From contig CAOKFJ010000069.1 in assembly GCA_948467695.1 (NCBI GenBank), positions 1 through 7,974 on the forward strand: DNA of 7,974 nt. The letters run 5' to 3'. The notes below the pieces were generated by a model. That model saw nothing but the letters and a program-made list of their open reading frames with translations, was not told the origin of the DNA and did no database searches. This document shows positions 6,989 to 7,974 of the stretch, one piece after another (position 1 is the stretch's first letter; every line of letters starts with the position of its first letter). A program made the translations under genes and the position numbers. This DNA is from an uncultured Allobaculum sp. GTDB lineage: Bacteria > Bacillota_I > Bacilli_A > Erysipelotrichales > Erysipelotrichaceae.

Positions 6989-7974
6989 TTATTTTGCAGC
7001 AGAGTCTTTTTTGGAATCCGCTTTTTTGTCATCCTCTTTGGATTCGGTTTTGGAGTCTTTGGACTTGTCATCTTTCTTGGAAGAATCGGATTTGTCGTCT
7101 GCCTTGGATTCAGCTTTGGAATCAGCTTTGCTGTCGGCTTTAGATTCTTTTTTTGAGTCGTCTTTTGAATCGTTTTTGGACTCTTTCTTGTCGTCAGCTT
7201 TGGAGTCTGCTGCGGACGCTTTGGACTCTTCTGCCTTTTTGGAGTCGTCTTTGGATGTTTCGGAAGATGCAGCCTCTTCAAATTCCTGATTGAGTTTGAA
7301 GCTGTCGCCTTTCTTGAGTTCTTCAGCGCTGATCGCTGCAAAGAATCCTTTGAAGAATGTGCTCCATTTGGCATCAGCCGCTTCTACTGTCACGGTATCG
7401 GTGCTTGTCAGATCAAGAACAGTGCCGTCCAGTTCGATTTCGGAAGAGTTGTTGTTTTCGACTTTTTTAAGCGCTCCGTCCTTATCGGTAGTGATGATCA
7501 GTTCAGCTTTGGTCAGCTCGTAGCGGTCGGCGACAAGAGACTGGTCTCCGCGCAGATCCAGGCGGCTTGTGCCGTAGCTGGATTCATAAATGGCATCAAG
7601 TTCCTTGTTGTATTCTTCGGCATCGCTCATCGCAATCGTCCAGCGGTAGTCTTCTCCCACTTTTTCAAGCGTGTAGGTATACAGAGCCGGATAAGCGAGG
7701 GGCTGCAGAAGCATGTTTGCGCCAAACATCGAATAGAGCGGATAGACAACCGAGTTATGAATCGCGCCCTCAAGATCGGTAACGGCGTTTTCTCCATTTT
7801 CAGAAGGCTGGCTGACGATGTCGCTGATGATCATGCCGGCAGTATCGTCGCCGACTTTCACACCGTCTTCCGGCGTTGTATAGACCGTTGTCTGGCCTTT
7901 GGCGGATGTTTCCATCAGACCGAACACGTCGCTTGAAGTCTGTTCGGTTTCGCTTTGCGCCGAGGAATCGGATG
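6989..7974 (-). CDS. Probable lipoprotein/secreted protein with Lys/Ser/Asp-rich tail, N-terminus outside window
   Basis: I do not recognise the family. The frame is open to the window edge. The apparent start at 7927 is only an internal GTG, because codons upstream continue as a Ser/Gln/Thr/Glu-rich stretch (SDSSAQSETEQTSSD). Such a stretch typically follows a lipobox cysteine, so a signal peptide and lipobox may lie just outside, but neither is visible. The folded region, about 215 residues from that GTG, has GDDTAGMIISDIV, a long aromatic-containing central part (VVYPLYSMFGAN, YTYTLEKVGEDYRW) and beta-rich segments (AELIITTDKDGALKKVE). This resembles the general build of small extracellular lipoproteins that fold as an antiparallel sheet, but I cannot assign a domain. 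The last 94 residues are a repetitive DSK/ESK/DDK polyampholyte. No LPXTG sorting motif ends the protein. Its own terminator follows, so it is not cotranscribed with pnp. Confidence 0.8.
   Translation of the reverse strand, partial: SDSSAQSETEQTSSDVFGLMETSAKGQTTVYTTPEDGVKVGDDTAGMIISDIVSQPSENGENAVTDLEGAIHNSVVYPLYSMFGANMLLQPLAYPALYTYTLEKVGEDYRWTIAMSDAEEYNKELDAIYESSYGTSRLDLRGDQSLVADRYELTKAELIITTDKDGALKKVENNNSSEIELDGTVLDLTSTDTVTVEAADAKWSTFFKGFFAAISAEELKKGDSFKLNQEFEEAASSETSKDDSKKAEESKASAADSKADDKKESKNDSKDDSKKESKADSKADSKAESKADDKSDSSKKDDKSKDSKTESKEDDKKADSKKDSAAK
6992..7273 (-). repeat. Imperfect DSK/ESK/DDK repeat coding for a disordered tail
   Basis: The final 94 codons encode mostly Lys, Ser, Asp, Glu and Ala in irregular three- to four-residue units such as ADSK, AESK and DDSKK. 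By hand count there are about 27 Lys against 28 Asp/Glu, with no Arg, Trp, Tyr or Phe. Serine and alanine codons vary between units (TCC, TCA, TCT), so the repeat holds at protein level rather than as a fresh DNA expansion. Confidence 0.85.

Noticed and set aside
6807..7289. Plus-strand frame encoding a Ser/Leu-rich repetitive protein
   Set aside because: The Ser/Leu repeats are the complement of the DSK/ESK codons of the minus-strand tail, and the frame runs through the terminator hairpin.
7915..7927. GTG at 7927 or ATG at 7915 as the true start of the Lys/Ser-rich protein
   Set aside because: The frame continues open to the window edge with a Ser/Thr/Gln-rich linker, there is no ribosome site, and no signal peptide would be present with either start.

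Overview
This window looks like ordinary chromosomal core sequence from a low-to-mid-GC Gram-positive bacterium (Firmicutes/Bacillota sense). An Erysipelotrichales-type organism is my best guess. The reasons are the PepV-type dipeptidase, a Bacillus-like TrmB (MRMR start, NFSDPWPKKR core), a YtpP-like thioredoxin, strong AAGGAGG-type ribosome binding sites, and a Ser/Asp/Lys-rich, probably exported protein. The taxonomic guess is inference. Every supported gene lies on the minus strand, so transcription runs from high to low coordinates.

Layout in transcription order: (1) 7974-6989 is a probable lipoprotein or secreted protein whose N-terminus lies outside the window. It ends in a 94-residue Lys/Ser/Asp tail and is followed by a strong intrinsic terminator (6935-6891). 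(2) 6796-6752 holds an extended -10 promoter and short leader for pnp. An 8-bp inverted repeat flanks the -10 element. (3) 6751-4526 is pnp, a complete 741-aa polynucleotide phosphorylase, followed by an intrinsic terminator (4454-4425). (4) A second extended -10 promoter (4384-4376) starts a tightly packed operon: pepV (4351-2948), trmB (2951-2316), a thioredoxin-like gene (2319-1993), a hypothetical gene (1993-1130) and murC (1133 to beyond position 1). Each junction in this operon overlaps by 1-4 bases, which suggests translational coupling.

Functionally, the pnp block is RNA turnover. The operon combines dipeptide hydrolysis, tRNA m7G46 modification, a thiol-redox protein, an uncharacterised disordered protein and the first amino-acid ligase of peptidoglycan precursor synthesis. 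From memory, the order trmB - thioredoxin (ytpP) - ... - murC matches Bacillus subtilis, where ytpQ, ytpR and the DNA translocase gene sftA lie between ytpP and murC. Here only the hypothetical gene fills that slot. It carries two SP(I/M)FGN motifs and a possible amphipathic N-terminus, and is the most interesting item in the window.

I saw no mobile element, CRISPR array, tRNA or rRNA, and no sign of an exotic multi-gene system. The longest open frame in the window, a 1207-codon plus-strand frame, is explained as an antisense shadow of pepV and pnp.
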